NCBI GenBank assembly: GCA_903910005.1 | Contig: CAIVXW010000481.1 | Location: forward strand, 1 to 6,632 | Reading direction: 5' to 3' | From: an uncultured Methylococcaceae bacterium | GTDB taxonomy: Bacteria; Pseudomonadota; Gammaproteobacteria; Methylococcales; Methylococcaceae | DNA length: 6,632 nt | In this document: piece after piece, positions 5,275 to 6,632 of the stretch | Numbering within the stretch: the stretch's first letter is position 1 | Layout: each line of letters starts with the position of its first letter | Program-made: the position numbers and the translations under genes | Notes under the pieces: generated by a model | What the model was told of the DNA's origin: nothing | Database searches by the model: none | The model's input: the letters and a program-made list of their open reading frames with translations, nothing else

Positions 5275-6309
5275 ATGATTAAAACAACCGCACTGCTCGG
5301 AGCCCTGCTGCTTGGCGGCGCATCCGCCGTATCTGCCGCCGAGTGGCAAACCCTGCCTGACCGGGCACCGGAACCTGCCGACAATCCCACCACACCGGCC
5401 AAGGTGGCACTGGGCAAAATGCTGTATCACGAACCCCGCATTTCCGCCAATGGCGTGGTGTCCTGCAATTCCTGCCATAACGTCATGGGCGGTGGTGATG
5501 ACAACCGCAGTGGCTCAATCGGGGTGCGCGATCAGGTCGGTGGCCGCAGTGCCCCGACCGTATGGAACTCGGCCTTCAACTCGGTTCAGTTCTGGGATGG
5601 ACGTGCGCCCAGCCTGGAAGCCCAGGCCAAGGGTCCGGTAACCAACCCGGGTGAAATGGGCATGAAAAGCTGGGATGAGGTCATTGCCCGTCTCAAAGCC
5701 ATGCCGGGGTATACCGAGGCGTTTGCAGCGGCCTTCGGTGCCGGAGACACCGTCACGGTGGACAACTTCGCCAAGGCCGTTGCAGCCTACGAACGTACCC
5801 TGATCACCCCCAACAGCCCCTACGATCAATACGTCAAGGGCAACAAGGCGGCCCTGACCGACCAGCAGGTACGCGGTATGAACACGTTTGCCGAAGTCGG
5901 ATGCGTCCAGTGTCATTCCGGAGCCGCCTTCAATGGCCCGCAATTACCCGAAGGAACCGGTTTCTTCATGAAGTTCCCGCTCTATCAGAATGGGGTGATG
6001 GAAGCCCGGTATAATTTCTCGGCGGATAACGGACGCTTTGACGTCACCGGAAACGAAGCCGACCGGCACGCCTTCAAGGTGCCGACCCTGCGTAACGTCG
6101 CCCTGACCGCGCCCTATTTCCACAACGGCACGGTCAAAACCCTGCAGGATGCGGTGATGGTCATGGGCAAGGTACAACTGAACAAGGATCTGACCGAGCA
6201 ACAGATCAGCGACATTACGGCCTTCCTGAATGCCCTGACCGGTGAATTCCCCAAAATCGAAATGCCACGCCTGCCAACGCTGGCCAACCAGACATTTCCC
6301 TTTGAATAA
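5275..6309 (+). CDS. Diheme cytochrome c peroxidase, periplasmic
   Basis: A 344-residue exported protein with a Sec signal (1-22, ending VSAA). Bacterial diheme peroxidases reduce hydrogen peroxide in the periplasm with electrons from small cytochromes or copper proteins. Two CXXCH sites bind the hemes: C64-NS-CH68 (N-terminal, peroxidatic) and C210-VQ-CH214 (C-terminal, electron-transferring). By spacing from heme 1, Trp107 (in QFWDGRA) matches the inter-heme Trp94 and Glu127 (in NPGEM) the catalytic Glu114 of the Pseudomonas aeruginosa enzyme. Met297 (in DAVMVMG) corresponds to the Met275 ligand of heme 2. The distal His71 counterpart is Val84, so heme 1 may lack that resting-state ligand. 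ATG 5275 is chosen over the in-frame ATG at 5260 because GAGGAG lies seven bases before it. The gene follows the ATPase by 157 bp. Confidence 0.93.
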   Translation: MIKTTALLGALLLGGASAVSAAEWQTLPDRAPEPADNPTTPAKVALGKMLYHEPRISANGVVSCNSCHNVMGGGDDNRSGSIGVRDQVGGRSAPTVWNSAFNSVQFWDGRAPSLEAQAKGPVTNPGEMGMKSWDEVIARLKAMPGYTEAFAAAFGAGDTVTVDNFAKAVAAYERTLITPNSPYDQYVKGNKAALTDQQVRGMNTFAEVGCVQCHSGAAFNGPQLPEGTGFFMKFPLYQNGVMEARYNFSADNGRFDVTGNEADRHAFKVPTLRNVALTAPYFHNGTVKTLQDAVMVMGKVQLNKDLTEQQISDITAFLNALTGEFPKIEMPRLPTLANQTFPFE

Positions 6310-6338
6310 TCCAGCGAATCACTAAACTGCGACACGGC

Positions 6339-6363
6339 GGGCCTGCCTGACTCGGGCAGGCCC
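6339..6363. terminator. Possible bidirectional terminator stem
   Basis: GGGCCTGCC (6339-6347) pairs perfectly with GGCAGGCCC (6355-6363) around a 7-base loop, 30 bases after the peroxidase stop. It lies between convergent genes and is very stable, but neither strand has a clear T-run after it. Intrinsic termination is therefore plausible and not certain. Confidence 0.6.
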
Positions 6364-6366
6364 AAA

Positions 6367-6396
6367 CTCCCTCACCCCTTGCTTAACCCTCTCCCC
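6367..6396. repeat. Pyrimidine-rich intergenic tract
   Basis: The plus strand shows CTCCCTCACCCC (6367-6378) and CCCTCTCCCC (6387-6396) separated by eight bases. This resembles half of the dispersed 'CCCTCACCCC...CCCTCTCCC' intergenic elements common in proteobacterial genomes. The usual inverted partner (GGGAGAGGG) is absent here, so it may be a partial copy or chance. Confidence 0.25.
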
Positions 6397-6397
6397 T

Positions 6398-6632
6398 TCA
6401 TCCGTGCAGGATGCGGATCAGACCCATGCTGTCAAAGGTAACCAGCAGCAGATAATTGGCCAGCATGCCGAAACTGCGACGACTCCAGGCGGCCCAGGCG
6501 TAGAGTACGCACCCCGATATCCACAGGGGATACAGCATCAACAGCGGCGGGTCAGGCACGGTGATGGCCATGATGAAGGAACAGGCAATACTGAGCAGCC
6601 AGGCCAGAAGCTCAATGGCAAAACGCAACGGG
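6398..6632 (-). CDS. Small integral membrane protein of unknown function (partial)
   Basis: The frame ends at TGA 6400-6398 and stays open to the right edge, so the start is outside or close to the edge. A TTG at 6628 is possible but has no visible ribosome-binding site in the remaining bases. The 77 visible residues are strongly hydrophobic, with about three membrane segments: IELLAWLLSIACSFIMAI, LLMLYPLWISGCVLYAWAAW and FGMLANYLLLVTFDSMGLIRI. SRRS forms a basic loop between the last two. The 'W-x-x-R-x-x-x-G-M-L ... Y-x-x-x ... G-L-x-R' pattern recalls small PnuC-like or phage-type membrane proteins, but I do not recognise a defined family. It faces the peroxidase gene and probably shares its terminator. 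Confidence 0.6.
   Translation of the reverse strand, partial: PLRFAIELLAWLLSIACSFIMAITVPDPPLLMLYPLWISGCVLYAWAAWSRRSFGMLANYLLLVTFDSMGLIRILHG

Noticed and set aside
1..6632. CRISPR array, tRNA or rRNA gene, or insertion sequence
   Set aside because: No regularly spaced short repeats, no tRNA-like cloverleaf, no rRNA sequence and no transposase frame were seen.

Overview
The window looks like chromosomal DNA of a Gram-negative proteobacterium, most likely a gammaproteobacterium (inference). The signs are a TolC-type outer-membrane protein with a Sec signal, a periplasmic diheme cytochrome c peroxidase, a YefM/YoeB toxin-antitoxin pair, purine-rich Shine-Dalgarno sites and moderately GC-rich codon use. 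I cannot name the genus.

Left part (1-1161). The window opens on the last 25 codons of a plus-strand gene whose tail resembles the end of an NRPS condensation-type domain (tentative). A complete minus-strand toxin-antitoxin operon follows: YefM-like antitoxin 508-750, then YoeB-like toxin 248-511, overlapping by four bases (GTGA). It has a recognisable promoter and three GTAC operator-like boxes. The module lies between two copies of a 49-bp direct repeat (56-104 and 989-1037, 47/49 identical) that span a stop codon, so the end of the left-hand gene is duplicated on the far side of the module.

Central part (1162-6309). Three plus-strand genes follow one another: a TolC-family outer-membrane protein, a P1B-like P-type ATPase and a diheme cytochrome c peroxidase. 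The first two are separated by 83 bp containing a strong hairpin. The third follows after 157 bp containing its own candidate promoter and a dyad. The ATPase keeps every catalytic motif (TGES, DKTGT, HP, GDGIND). However, it has Cys-Asn-Tyr where metal pumps carry Cys-Pro-Cys/His, and it has no N-terminal heavy-metal-binding domain. Its pairing with a TolC-type channel, with no membrane-fusion adaptor or RND pump in view, is the most unusual feature of the window. A model in which the ATPase moves a substrate to the periplasm, the TolC protein carries it across the outer membrane and the peroxidase deals with related oxidative stress is inference only.

Right edge (6310-6632). A 9-bp GC-rich stem after the peroxidase could end transcription from both sides. 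A small minus-strand membrane protein runs off the right end of the window.
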